Source of the DNA: Acidobacteriota bacterium | GTDB lineage: Bacteria; Acidobacteriota; Terriglobia; Terriglobales; SCQP01 | Length of the DNA stretch: 64,000 nt | Reading direction: 5' to 3' | Assembly: GCA_027314025.1 (NCBI GenBank) | Contig: DAHVCP010000042.1 | Location: 19,758 to 83,757 of the forward strand | Shown: piece by piece, positions 24,388-32,906 of the stretch | How positions within the stretch are numbered: position 1 is the first letter of the stretch | Layout of the letters: every line of letters begins with the position of its first letter | The notes under the pieces: generated by a model | Databases searched by the model: none | Told to the model about the DNA's origin: nothing | The model's input: only the letters and a program-made list of their open reading frames with translations | Position numbers and translations under genes: made by a program

Positions 24388-26541
24388 ATGCCCAATGGTC
24401 TCGCCTCCAGTTCCAGCGCCTATCTCCGTGCCGCCGCGCATCAGCCCGTGGAGTGGCACGGCTGGGGCGAGGCGGCTTTTGCCCGTGCCCGCGAACAGAA
24501 CCGCCCCATTCTGCTGGACATCGGTGCGGTGTGGTGCCATTGGTGCCATGTGATGGATCGTGAGAGCTACGAAGATGCGCGCATCGCCGAGATGATCAAC
24601 CGCGATTTCATCGCCATCAAGGTGGATCGCGATCAGCGTCCGGACGTGGATGCCCGTTATCAACTGGCCGTCGCCGCGCTCTGCGGCCAGGGCGGTTGGC
24701 CGCTGACGGCGTTTCTGACGCCGGACGGCGAGCCATTTTTTGGCGGCACCTATTTCCCGCCCGTCGAGGGCAGCGGCCGACCCAGTTTCGCTCGCGTGCT
24801 GGAAAGCATCGCCCACGCCTACCGGGAGCAGCCGGAGCAACTGAAGGAATCCGCCGCGCGCGTGGTGCAGGCGCTGGCGAGCATGGAGACGCCGCCGCCC
24901 GCCGCCGGCGCTGCGGCGCGCCTGGACGCCGCCCCCATCGCCGCCATTCTCGACGCGGCGGCGAAGACCTTCGACAGCAAAAACGGCGGCTTCGGCCACG
25001 CCCCGAAGTTCTTTCATCCGCCGGTGGTGGATCTGCTGCTCGACCGCTTTGTACGCGACCAAGCCGCGGGGCCGGGCGGCGCGGTATTCGGCAACATCGC
25101 CTTTCTGACGCTGGAAAAAATGGCGCGCGGCGGCGTCTACGACCAGCTGGCCGGCGGGTTTCATCGCTACAGCGTGGATGAGCATTGGGCGGTGCCGCAT
25201 TTCGAGAAGATGGCCTATGACAACTCCGAGCTGCTGAAAAACTACATTCACGCGGCGCAAGCCACCGGCGGCGAGCTTTTCCGCGGCGTGGCCCTGGACA
25301 TTCTGCGCTGGGCCGATGAGGTGCTGTCCAACCGCCGTGAGCCCGGCTTCTACACCAGCCAAGACGCCGACATCTCCCTGCACGACGATGGCGACTACTT
25401 CACCTGGACGCGGGCCGAGGCGCGGGCGGCGCTGGCGCCGGAGGAGTTCGAGCTGGCGGCGGCGTATTATGGCGTCCACGAGCGCGGCCAGATGCAGCAC
25501 GACCCGGCGCGCAACGTGCTGGCCGTGGCGGTTGCGCTCGAGGACTTCGCCGCCAGCCGTCATCTGCCCATCGAGCAGGCGCGGGCCACGCTGCGCGCGG
25601 CGCGGGACAAGCTCTACGCCGCCCGCCGCCAGCGCCCGGCCCCGGCGGCGGACACGGCCATCTACGCCAACTGGAACGCCATGTTCATCGCCGCCTATTT
25701 GCAGGCCCAGGCGCTGCGCGGCCAGTTGCAAACCTCCGCCGAGGGCGGCCGCCTGGCGGCGGCGCGGGTTTTCGCCTTGCGCGCCTTGGATCGCATGCTC
25801 GCCGAGCGCGACGCCGAGCGCGGCCTGCGCCATCACCTGTACGTGGCCGATGGCGAGCCGGTCCATGGGCTGGAGGATCAGGTTTTTCCCGCGCTGGCGG
25901 CGCTGGAGGCGTTCGCGGTCACCGGCGAGGGGCGCTATTATCTCGCCGCCCGCGAATTGGCCGAGGTGATCATCCGCCGCTACTCGGATCCCGAAGGCGG
26001 CTTCACCGATCTGCCCCGGGAGGGCGCGCCGCGGCGCGGCGCGCTGGCGTCGCCGCGCAAGCCGTTGCAGGATACCCCCGCTCCCTCCGGTAACTCCGCC
26101 GCCATCGCTCTGCTTGCGCGCCTGGCGGCGCTCAGCGGCGAAGCTCGCTATGGCGAAATCGCCGCCGCCGCGCTGCGCGCCTTCGCTCCCGCCGCCGCCG
26201 GATTCGGCATTTTTGCCGGCGCCTTCGGGCTGGCGCTGCGGCTGCATTTGGCGCCTGCGGTGCAGGTGCTGATTCTGCCCGGCGAGGACGGCCAGGACGG
26301 GTTGGCCGCCAGCTTGGAGGACGAGGCCCGCGCCGCCTATCAGATCGAACGAACGGTCATCGCCGTCAACCCGGGGCGGTTGGAAGGCTGGCCGGAGGCG
26401 CTGGCGGAAACCGTGCGCGCGTTGCCCAGTTCCGGCGGCGCCCGCGCCGTGGTCTGCCGCCATCAAACTTGCTTGCCGCCGGTGGAATCCCGCGAGGAGC
26501 TTCGCGCACAGCTCGCCGCCGGTCCGCCGTCCGCTTCCTAG
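24388..26541 (+). CDS. Thioredoxin-domain protein with glycosidase-like C-terminal domain (DUF255/YyaL)
   Basis: 717 residues. The N-terminal DUF255 thioredoxin-like domain has the family wording PVEWHGWGEAAFARAREQNR, IGAVWCHWCHVM (CHWC in place of CxxC), then INRDFIAIKVDRDQRPDVD and GQGGWPLTAFLTPDGEPFFG. The rest is an (alpha/alpha)6-barrel-like domain (GGFGHAPKFFHP, GGVYDQLAGGFHRYSVDEHW, VPHFEKMAYDN, TSQDADI) found in YyaL/spermatogenesis-associated proteins. The biochemical activity is unproven. ATG 24388 is chosen because the family starts with a short N terminus; the upstream in-frame sequence is non-conserved. Confidence 0.92.
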   Translation: MPNGLASSSSAYLRAAAHQPVEWHGWGEAAFARAREQNRPILLDIGAVWCHWCHVMDRESYEDARIAEMINRDFIAIKVDRDQRPDVDARYQLAVAALCGQGGWPLTAFLTPDGEPFFGGTYFPPVEGSGRPSFARVLESIAHAYREQPEQLKESAARVVQALASMETPPPAAGAAARLDAAPIAAILDAAAKTFDSKNGGFGHAPKFFHPPVVDLLLDRFVRDQAAGPGGAVFGNIAFLTLEKMARGGVYDQLAGGFHRYSVDEHWAVPHFEKMAYDNSELLKNYIHAAQATGGELFRGVALDILRWADEVLSNRREPGFYTSQDADISLHDDGDYFTWTRAEARAALAPEEFELAAAYYGVHERGQMQHDPARNVLAVAVALEDFAASRHLPIEQARATLRAARDKLYAARRQRPAPAADTAIYANWNAMFIAAYLQAQALRGQLQTSAEGGRLAAARVFALRALDRMLAERDAERGLRHHLYVADGEPVHGLEDQVFPALAALEAFAVTGEGRYYLAARELAEVIIRRYSDPEGGFTDLPREGAPRRGALASPRKPLQDTPAPSGNSAAIALLARLAALSGEARYGEIAAAALRAFAPAAAGFGIFAGAFGLALRLHLAPAVQVLILPGEDGQDGLAASLEDEARAAYQIERTVIAVNPGRLEGWPEALAETVRALPSSGGARAVVCRHQTCLPPVESREELRAQLAAGPPSAS

Positions 26542-26579
26542 GCCGGCGCGCCCCCGCCACCCGCGGCGGGGGCGCGGAT

Positions 26580-27250
26580 GCGGCTGCGCTGATGCGTGGA
26601 ACGGGCTTCAGCCTGTGTGCGGCGGGCTTCAGCCCGCGGGCGCCGCATTGCTTGGCGCGGGCCCCAGCGCGGCTGCCCACCCCAACGCGCGCCGCTGCGC
26701 GTTGGGGACCCCGGCTTTGGGGGCCGCGCCACTTCGCTGGAGGGCGGGCCGCAGCGAGTGCCGGCGCGCCTGCGGCGGCGGGGAATTTCGCGGCCTTTCC
26801 GCGCCTGCTTTGCTCCCCGAGCAAAAGGCGCGGCCGCGCGCAAGGCAAGCGCGCGCCGCACCGGAATCGTGGAACCGCTAGCCCGCTCCATGCGTGCCCG
26901 CGCGGGCAGGGGCGAGCATGCCGGCAAGATGCCGGCGCTCCCAGCCGCGCATGCCGCGTGCGGATGACGGGAATATGCCGGCAAGATGCCGGCGCTCCCC
27001 CGCGACGCGCGACGGGAGCTCGGACGCGGCTGCGCTGAGGCGTGGAACAGGCTTCAGCCTGTGTGCGGCGGGCTTCAGCCCGCGGGCGCCGCAAGGCAAG
27101 TGCGCGCCGCACCGGAGTCGTGGAACCGCTAGCCCGCTCCATGCATGCCGCGCGGGCAGGGGCGAGCATGCCGGCAAGATGCCGGCGCTTCCAGCCGCGC
27201 ATGCCGCGTGCGGATGACGGGAATATGCCGGCAAGATGCCGGCGCGCCCA
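26580..27250. repeat. Duplicated repeat cluster
   Basis: The whole gap between the DUF255 gene and the GntR gene is repeats. A block made of a GGCTTCAGCCTGTGTGCGGC unit plus a ~153-base segment occurs twice: 26580-26647 with 26843-26996, and 27025-27244. The ~153-base segments (26843-26996 and 27093-27244) are nearly identical. Each has two copies of GCCGGCAAGATGCCGGCG (26920, 26977, 27170, 27227), which also occurs at 46674. The first block is interrupted by the element at 26648-26842. Open frames across it are repeat translations. Confidence 0.9.
26648..26842 (+). mobile_element. ~191-bp non-autonomous element with putative 4-bp target duplication
   Basis: The two flanking sequences (…CCGCGGGCGCCGCA and AGGCAAGCGCGCGCCGC…) are directly joined in the second copy of the duplicated block (junction 27092/27093). 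The 195 bases here therefore look like an insertion. CGCA is present on both sides (26644-26647 and 26839-26842), consistent with a 4-bp target duplication and a 191-bp element. It begins TTGCTTGGCGCGGGCCCC, has no ORF, has several internal hairpins, and ends AAAAGGCGCGGCCGCG. Similar copies lie at 7807-8019 and 30826-31022. Confidence 0.65.
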
Positions 27251-27270
27251 GGAGACCTTTTGCCGGCGGG

Positions 27271-28002
27271 TTACCAGCGGCCGCGTTCGCCGAACATCAC
27301 GATCACCTTGGCCAGCCGCTCGGCGCCATGCTGCCAGTTGAGGCGCACCGCTTGTTCGGCGGCTTCCCCCTGCCCTTTGGCGATGGCGGCGATGATGGCC
27401 TCGTGCTCACGCACCGACTCCCCGAGGTGATCAATGATGACCGTGGCGTAGAGGCGGCCATAGCGCTCGATCTGCGGCTTGATCGCCTCATGCATGCCCT
27501 TCAGCCGCGCGCCCGCGGTGGCCTCGACGATCAGGCGGTGAAACTGCGTGTCGTAATCGAAGATCAGATTGGGGTCGGCCTCGTGGGCTTCGGCCAGCCG
27601 CCGCAGCTGGTTGTTCCACCGCTCCAATTTTTCCGTCAGTTGCACGCGCGCGCCCTTGGCCAGGGCGTCGGTGCGGCGCGCCGCCAATCCTTCCAGCGCG
27701 CCGACCATTTGGTACAGCTCGCGGGCGTCGTCCTTGGTGAGCGGCGCCACCGCCAGCCGCGGCTTGCTGTCGTTGGAGACGGCGACGATATAGCCGTCGC
27801 GTTGCAGCATGTGCAGGGCGCCGCGGATTGGCGTGCGGCTGACGCCGAGGGCTTGGGCCAGATCGGCTTCGACGATGCGGCTGCCGGGAGCCAGATGGCC
27901 GCGGACGATCAAATCGCGGATGCGGCGAAAGGCCATGCGCACGCTGTTGCCTTGTTCGCCGCGGGCGCTGCTTTTGGCCTGGGATGTGGCGCTGGTCGGC
28001 AT
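27271..28002 (-). CDS. GntR-family transcriptional regulator (FadR/FCD subgroup)
   Basis: 243 residues. The winged helix-turn-helix IRDLIVRGHLAPGSRIVEAD followed by LAQALGVSRTPIRGALHMLQ is typical of GntR regulators. The C-terminal FCD ligand domain is helical, with LYQMVGALEGLAAR, DYDTQFHRLIVEAT and HEAIIAAIAKGQ containing the Asp/His residues that usually bind metal and a small organic acid. It is surrounded by repeats on one side and a divergent M16-like gene on the other, so its target is not indicated. ATG 28002 is chosen because the upstream frame lacks conservation. Confidence 0.87.
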   Translation of the reverse strand: MPTSATSQAKSSARGEQGNSVRMAFRRIRDLIVRGHLAPGSRIVEADLAQALGVSRTPIRGALHMLQRDGYIVAVSNDSKPRLAVAPLTKDDARELYQMVGALEGLAARRTDALAKGARVQLTEKLERWNNQLRRLAEAHEADPNLIFDYDTQFHRLIVEATAGARLKGMHEAIKPQIERYGRLYATVIIDHLGESVREHEAIIAAIAKGQGEAAEQAVRLNWQHGAERLAKVIVMFGERGRW

Positions 28003-28202
28003 GGTGACTCCCGCGGTAAGCGTGGTTAGTATACCCAAAACCCGGTTCCGCCGCTCCGCCCGGTGGTGCGCGGCGGGGCCGCCCATTGTTGGCTTCCGCG
28101 TTTCGCGGGGGCCGCGCCTTTACCCGGCGGGCAAAGCAGGTGCGGGGAGGCCCTGAAGCTCCCTCTGCGCCCACGGCGCGCGCCGCGGCGTACGATATCC
28201 GC

Positions 28203-30794
28203 ATGCGGTGCTCACGGGCACGGGTCTGGGGTTTGTGGTGCGAAATCGCCTGGCCGGGGGCTCTCCTGGTTCTCGTTTCGCTTCTCGCGTGTACCCCGCC
28301 GCTGCTGGCGCAGGCTCCTGCCGCGCGTGTGCCGGAAATGCGCTACCAGACCCAGCGCCTGAAGAATGGCATTACCGTCATCGTTTCGCCCAACCCATCC
28401 GGCAGCGCCGCGGCGCCGGTGGCGGCGCTGGTTCTGCTTGCCGGTCCGAAGCACGGTCGGGCGCAAGTGCGCACGGTGGTTACCGCGCCTGCCGCCGACT
28501 TGGCGGCGGAGCTGTCCGCCGCCGCCGGACAACTGGCGGGTGAGGCCCGGGCCGTGGTTGCCGTCGCCGGCGCGGTTCACATCGCGCCCACGCTAGCCCT
28601 GGCAGCGCGGTTGTTGTCACCCGCGCCGCGGCTCCCCCCGGCCAAGGGCGATCCTCCGGTCCGCCGCGGCGCGCCGGGACTGCCTGCGGCGGGCGCGAAG
28701 TCGGCGTCGGCCGCTGCCGGCTACCATTCCGCGCCTGCCGCCGCGCGCCATGCCGCGGCGCCCGCCGGGCCGGCACCGGCCGCCGCCTCTCAGCGCCCGC
28801 TGGAAATGACCATCGCCTGGCCCGGTCCCACCGAAAAAGCCAAGGACGCCGCCGCCCTGGCCATGCTCGGCGAGGATCTCTTCGCCGGGCCCGATGCCCG
28901 CGAGCGCCGCTCGCTGGTCCATAAATGGCGCGCCGCGCTGGCCGTCGCCGGCGGATTGAACTTTCCCGGCAGTTGGAGCGCCTATCAAGCGCCGGGTGCA
29001 TTCCGGGCCCGCGTGCTGTTCCCGCCCGGCGTCAGTCCCACGCTGGTGCGGGAGTTGGTCTTCCGCCAGATCCACGAAATCGAGGTCAACGGCATTCCGC
29101 TCGACCAGATCCAGCGTACGCAGATTTGGACGGCGGCGGAATGGCTGCGCCGCGGGCAAACCGCCGCGGCTCGCGCCCTCCGGCTGGCGCGCGCGGAGTG
29201 GCGCACCGGCTCGGCGCAGGCGGCCAACTACGTCCTGGCGCCGCTGTACGCGGTGGAACCGCATGCCATGCAGTTGGCCGCCGCGCATTATTTGAGCGAT
29301 GCCCTTGGCCGCGTGCGGGTGCGGACCGCGCCGCCGCCAGCGCCGCGGGAAAATGCCGCGGGAGTGGAGGGCGCGGAAACGGGCGATGGGGAAGGGAGTC
29401 ATGCGGACGGCGCCGCCGTAGCGCCGGGGGTTCCGGCGCCGGCCGCCTCTGGAATCGCGACCGCTGCCGGGCCGACGCGCCCCGCGCCGGCTTGGCGGCC
29501 ACCGGCTCCGGCCTATGACGGCCAGCATCAAAACGGCCTGCGCGTCATCATCATTCCCGACCCCAGCCTGCCGCTGGTCACCGCCTGGCTCAGCGTGCCC
29601 GCGCCTCCGCCCAGCCAGCAGCCGCTGGCGCGGGCTTTGGCGCGGGTATTGCCGGCGGGTTCGCCGGGCCACACTGGCGCCGCCCTGGCCGAGGAGTTTC
29701 AAACCTTCGGCGGCAGGCTTTGGGCCCGCGCCGGCGACCGCCGTTTCATCGTCGCCGCCTCCGCCTTGGCGCCGTACATCGGCGGCATGCTGCGGCGGTT
29801 GGCGGCGGTCGCCATTCATCCCGCCATCCCCGCCGCCGCACTGGCGATGCAGCGGTTGAACGCGCCGGCATGGCGGGCCTGGCGCCAATCCAATCCGCAA
29901 TGGCTGGCGCGCCAGGAGGCGCTGCGCCTGGCCGCACCTCGGTCTAGCCCTCCCCCTCCGGCGAGGGACGCGCGGCGAACCCGGGGTCCCCAACGCGCAG
30001 CGGCGCGCGTTGGGGTGGGCAGCCGCGCTGGGGCCCGCGCCAATCATTCGATCACCCGCGCTGGCTTGCTGGCGTTTGCTCGCCAGCTGCTGCTGCCCAA
30101 TAACGACGCCCGCTTGGTTATCGTTGGCGACGTGGATCCGGACTTGGCGCGTTCGCTGTCGGCGCAATATTTCGTGGACGGCTGGCGCTTCGGCTATCCG
30201 GCGCCGCGGCCCGCGCCCAAGCCCATGTCGGCGGGCGGGAAGCTGCTGCTGGTCAGCGCGCCCGGTGCGGCCGCCGGTTTTGCGTTTGTTCCCGGTGTTC
30301 CTCCGCCATCGCCGGACAATACGCTCTACGGCGCCTGGGTTTTGGCTCGCTGGCTGAGCGCGCCGCCGCGGCGGCCGGTCTCCACCGCCGCCGCCGCTAC
30401 CGCGTTACGCGCCGCGCTCAGCCGCCGCGGCGCCTTGGCGGCCGCGCCCTTGTCCGCCGCCGAGCTAGCCGCGGCGAAAGCCCGATTCCTGGCGGCGTTC
30501 ATGGTCCACTGGCAGACGCAGGCGCAGCTCGCCGCCGCCTGGACGCGGGGCAATCCGCGGGAGATGGTTACGGCCATAATGGCCGCCACGGCGCCGCAGG
30601 TGCAAACGGCGGCGCGCAAATATCTCGCTCCGCCGTTGGTGGTCGCCGCCGGCGACGCCGCCGCGCTCAAGGTGCCGCTCTCCCATTTGGCCCGCGGCGC
30701 CATCACCATCCTCAACGCCGAGGGCGCCATGATCGGCGCTTACCCACCCGAGGGTCCGCCGCGCCGCTTTCCCCGTCGGCGGATTCCGCAATAG
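28203..30794 (+). CDS. M16-peptidase-like secreted protein lacking the zinc motif
   Basis: 863 residues. After a signal segment (LLVLVSLLACTPPLLA) the opening LKNGITVIVSPNPSGSAAAP and the later half-repeat HQNGLRVIIIPDPSLPLVTA match starts of M16 (insulinase/processing-peptidase) domains, and NNDARLVIVGDVDPD fits a central M16 block. Neither half has the zinc motif HxxEH where it should follow, so this looks like a non-catalytic paralogue, as in paired M16B proteins. Residues ~580-615 are encoded by part of the dispersed repeat, inserted in frame just before ITRAGLLAFARQLLL. ATG 28203 is the first plausible start; the 39 upstream codons are repeat DNA. Confidence 0.75.
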   Translation: MRCSRARVWGLWCEIAWPGALLVLVSLLACTPPLLAQAPAARVPEMRYQTQRLKNGITVIVSPNPSGSAAAPVAALVLLAGPKHGRAQVRTVVTAPAADLAAELSAAAGQLAGEARAVVAVAGAVHIAPTLALAARLLSPAPRLPPAKGDPPVRRGAPGLPAAGAKSASAAAGYHSAPAAARHAAAPAGPAPAAASQRPLEMTIAWPGPTEKAKDAAALAMLGEDLFAGPDARERRSLVHKWRAALAVAGGLNFPGSWSAYQAPGAFRARVLFPPGVSPTLVRELVFRQIHEIEVNGIPLDQIQRTQIWTAAEWLRRGQTAAARALRLARAEWRTGSAQAANYVLAPLYAVEPHAMQLAAAHYLSDALGRVRVRTAPPPAPRENAAGVEGAETGDGEGSHADGAAVAPGVPAPAASGIATAAGPTRPAPAWRPPAPAYDGQHQNGLRVIIIPDPSLPLVTAWLSVPAPPPSQQPLARALARVLPAGSPGHTGAALAEEFQTFGGRLWARAGDRRFIVAASALAPYIGGMLRRLAAVAIHPAIPAAALAMQRLNAPAWRAWRQSNPQWLARQEALRLAAPRSSPPPPARDARRTRGPQRAAARVGVGSRAGARANHSITRAGLLAFARQLLLPNNDARLVIVGDVDPDLARSLSAQYFVDGWRFGYPAPRPAPKPMSAGGKLLLVSAPGAAAGFAFVPGVPPPSPDNTLYGAWVLARWLSAPPRRPVSTAAAATALRAALSRRGALAAAPLSAAELAAAKARFLAAFMVHWQTQAQLAAAWTRGNPREMVTAIMAATAPQVQTAARKYLAPPLVVAAGDAAALKVPLSHLARGAITILNAEGAMIGAYPPEGPPRRFPRRRIPQ
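29941..30046 (-). repeat. Partial dispersed element inside the M16-like gene
   Basis: Contains the inverted GGGGTCCCCAACGCGC-AGCGG-CGCGCGTTGGGG hairpin and the CGCTGGGGCCCGCGCCAATC end, in the same orientation as the copy at 7807-8019. It is read through in frame as an Arg/Pro-rich segment. Confidence 0.75.
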
Positions 30795-30825
30795 GCCCTC
30801 CGCGGGCCGCTGGCCCGCAATTTGG

Positions 30826-31022
30826 TGCGGACATTGCTTGGCGCGGGCCCCAACCCCGCCGCTGGCGGGGCGTCCCGCTTGCGCGCCGGCTGGGCCGGGG
30901 ACCCCAGCCCGCCCCAGCCCAGCCGGCACGTCGCCGGGGGCCGCGCCGCTTCGCTTGCCGGGGGCGGGCCGCAACGATTGCCGGCGCGCCTGCCTTGCTC
31001 TCCGAGCAAACGGCGCGGCCCC
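30826..31022 (+). repeat. Copy of the ~191-bp dispersed element
   Basis: It runs from ATTGCTTGGCGCGGGCCCCA to TCCGAGCAAACGGCGCGGCC with the same ends and orientation as 26648-26842, but a different middle (GGCGGGGCGTCCCGC and the Pro-rich GCCGGCTGGGCC palindrome). It fills the space between convergent genes. Confidence 0.8.
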
Positions 31023-31059
31023 TGCGAGAGGCCGTCCGCGCCCCCAGAAAACGCCGCCT

Positions 31060-31572
31060 CTATCGCGGCGTCCACTGCTCGTCGGCGGAGGGACCGTACA
31101 GCGCCGGCACCGGCAGTTGCAGCAGCCGCAGATAGACGCCCAACTGCGCGGTGTGGTGCACCAGATGGTTGAAGAACATCATGCGGTAGGTGCGCAGCCG
31201 CGGCGCGTCCGACAGCACCTGCGGGCCCGCCCGAAACGGCCATTTCACCAGCATGTGCTCATCGCTCGCCCGGCCCAGCGCGTCGCGGCATTGTTGCGCG
31301 CTCTTGTCCAGCTCCTCCAGGCAGTGGGCATGGCCGGTGAACTCCAGCGGCACGTGCGGCCGCTTCGGCTCCATGAAGTCCATCCCGTCGTCTTCCAGGA
31401 TGTAATAGCCAAACAGCGGCAGCGTGGCGCAGTGCATCGCCAGCTTGCCCAGCGACATGGACTTCTCATGCGGTTTATATTTCGGTTGGTCGTCCGGCAC
31501 GCGCTCCAAGGTCCGCCGCGTGTTGCTAATCTCCGCCTCGAAATCCGCCAATAATACTTCCGCGATCCGCAT
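31060..31572 (-). CDS. DinB-family protein
   Basis: 170 residues. DinB proteins are four-helix bundles with a three-His metal site, thought to be thiol-dependent metalloenzymes. Family-like segments are EISNTRRTLERVPDDQPKYK, HEKSMSLGKLAMHCATLPLF (first His) and MMFFNHLVHHTAQLGVYLRL (the HxxxH pair). Length is normal. The start has an AGGAG ribosome-binding site five bases upstream. Confidence 0.88.
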   Translation of the reverse strand: MRIAEVLLADFEAEISNTRRTLERVPDDQPKYKPHEKSMSLGKLAMHCATLPLFGYYILEDDGMDFMEPKRPHVPLEFTGHAHCLEELDKSAQQCRDALGRASDEHMLVKWPFRAGPQVLSDAPRLRTYRMMFFNHLVHHTAQLGVYLRLLQLPVPALYGPSADEQWTPR

Positions 31573-31646
31573 TCGGTTCTCCTCCGCCCGGTCATTGTAA
31601 CCGACGAAGATTAGTGCGCCGGTCTCCGCGCCCCAGGGGTGCCTTG

Positions 31647-32315
31647 TCAGGCGGCGAGCCCTTCGATCTCCGCGTTGGGCCGCGCCTGTGTTGGGGCGCG
31701 AAGCGGGCTTCTGCTACTTCGCCGGCAGCGCCTGCCAGCGCGGATGCCGTTCGCCGGCGGGGCCGGTGGTGACGCCGTCGGCGAAAAGTGGGTGGGCGAA
31801 ACGCGCTGCATGCAAGAACTGCTGAAGCAGTGCTGTCTCCCGCCACCAAATCCGTGCGCCGTGCCGCCGGTCACCGCGACGACGTAGCGCAACTTTCCGC
31901 GGCCGGTGAGCGTCAGGAGCTGAGGCAGGAGGACGCTCGTCACTTCGCGTCCACCCGGTGCAATGTTCAGCCCGTAGACAGAAAAGGAAGATCCGGCGAC
32001 CAACTGGCGCTTGGCGTTGAACGCCAGAACCTGCATCTGCACTGCCGTGGCGGAGGAGCCGCCGCGGTTGTCCAACTCGCAGGTCAGCCGCAGGCGGCCG
32101 GCGTTGTCCATTTGGAGCCGCGGGGTTCGCGCATAGACCAAGGCCGCCGGCTGCTCCATCGCCGCCGCGGTACGCAGCGTGTGCTGGGCCGCGGGCGCCG
32201 CCGGCATCGCCGGCCCGCCCAGCCCCGCCGCAACGCCGGCCATGGCGAACAGTAACGCTCCGCCCAGGGCCGTCCGGCCCGTCAGGGCCCGAACTTGGCG
32301 CCGGAAGGGTTCCAT
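31647..32315 (-). CDS. Secreted protein with FxLYD-like domain, C terminus uncertain
   Basis: 222 residues from ATG 32315. An N-terminal signal (LGGALLFAMAGVAAGL) is followed by a beta domain (LQMDNAGRLRLTCELDNRGG, ATAVQMQVLAFNAKRQLVAG, NIAPGGREVTSVLLPQL) that resembles FxLYD-type extracellular modules. The last ~60 residues (from HCFSSSCMQRV) are compositionally different and look like readthrough into repeat-derived DNA, so the native protein may have ended sooner. It is divergent from the first copper operon, and a SSCMxR-encoding segment here resembles one at 39540. Confidence 0.6.
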   Translation of the reverse strand: MEPFRRQVRALTGRTALGGALLFAMAGVAAGLGGPAMPAAPAAQHTLRTAAAMEQPAALVYARTPRLQMDNAGRLRLTCELDNRGGSSATAVQMQVLAFNAKRQLVAGSSFSVYGLNIAPGGREVTSVLLPQLLTLTGRGKLRYVVAVTGGTAHGFGGGRQHCFSSSCMQRVSPTHFSPTASPPAPPANGIRAGRRCRRSSRSPLRAPTQARPNAEIEGLAA

Positions 32316-32423
32316 TCCCGAATTATCCACTCCGCCCGCGGTTGCGTACAGCGCGCCCAACACCCGGAGACGGTTGCGCCAACCGCGACGGCCGCCGCGC
32401 AGCGCGTGCTACCATCAATCCCA

Positions 32424-32804
32424 ATGCGGAAATGGCATGCGATGTTGGCCCTGTGGTTAGCGCCCTGGCTGGTGCTGCCCTTGGCCGGCGCCGTCTGCCC
32501 GTGCTGCTTGCCGGCCGCAACGGCGCGTCCTGGCCGCGTCGAGCGTGGTCAGCCGCGATCTTCGGCTTCCGCGCGCAACGCCACGCGCGTCGCATCCGAA
32601 TCCCACGGTCGCCGTCACCGGGATGACTGCGGCTGCGGCGGCGTCGCCCGCATAACGCCCAAGGCGGCGCCTCCGGCGCCGTCTCCCGCCGCGGTTTTCG
32701 CGCCGGCGGCGTCGGACCCGAGCCTCACTCCCGCCCCCGCGGCGCGCGTGATCGCGGGTCCCTCGCCGCCTGCCGGCACGTCTGGCTTTTCCCTCCGAAT
32801 CTAA
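32424..32804 (+). CDS. Small Cys-rich secreted protein heading the first copper operon
   Basis: 126 residues. The signal sequence AMLALWLAPWLVLPLAGA is directly followed by CPCCLPAA, and CGCGG lies in a His/Asp-rich stretch (GRRHRDDCGCGG) mid-protein, both plausible soft-metal ligands. The rest is Ala/Pro-rich. No family is recognised. It is 102 bases upstream of the multicopper oxidase, and its counterpart at 39871 heads the Cus operon, which suggests a periplasmic copper-binding role. Confidence 0.65.
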   Translation: MRKWHAMLALWLAPWLVLPLAGAVCPCCLPAATARPGRVERGQPRSSASARNATRVASESHGRRHRDDCGCGGVARITPKAAPPAPSPAAVFAPAASDPSLTPAPAARVIAGPSPPAGTSGFSLRI

Positions 32805-32906
32805 TTCCGCCTGCGCCCCCGTCGCCCAGCCGGCGCACACGACTGCGCCGCGCCTGGTATTGGCCCGCCTTGCGGGCGCTGGGAATGCAGAGCGAGGAGT
32901 AGCGGA

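Noticed and set aside
24322..26466. A ~700-codon minus-strand frame opposite the DUF255 gene
   Set aside because: GC-rich shadow of the plus-strand gene; the plus-strand frame carries clear family motifs (CHWC, GGFGHAPKFF).
26366..27341. Several open frames (both strands) in 26.4-27.3 kb, e.g. Cys/Arg-rich products
   Set aside because: All are translations of the duplicated repeat cluster; the same residues appear at each repeat copy, and no start/Shine-Dalgarno or conserved fold is present.
32295..32423. Start of the small Cys-rich copper protein at 32295
   Set aside because: Would run antisense through the divergent gene start, and the signal peptide begins at ATG 32424.
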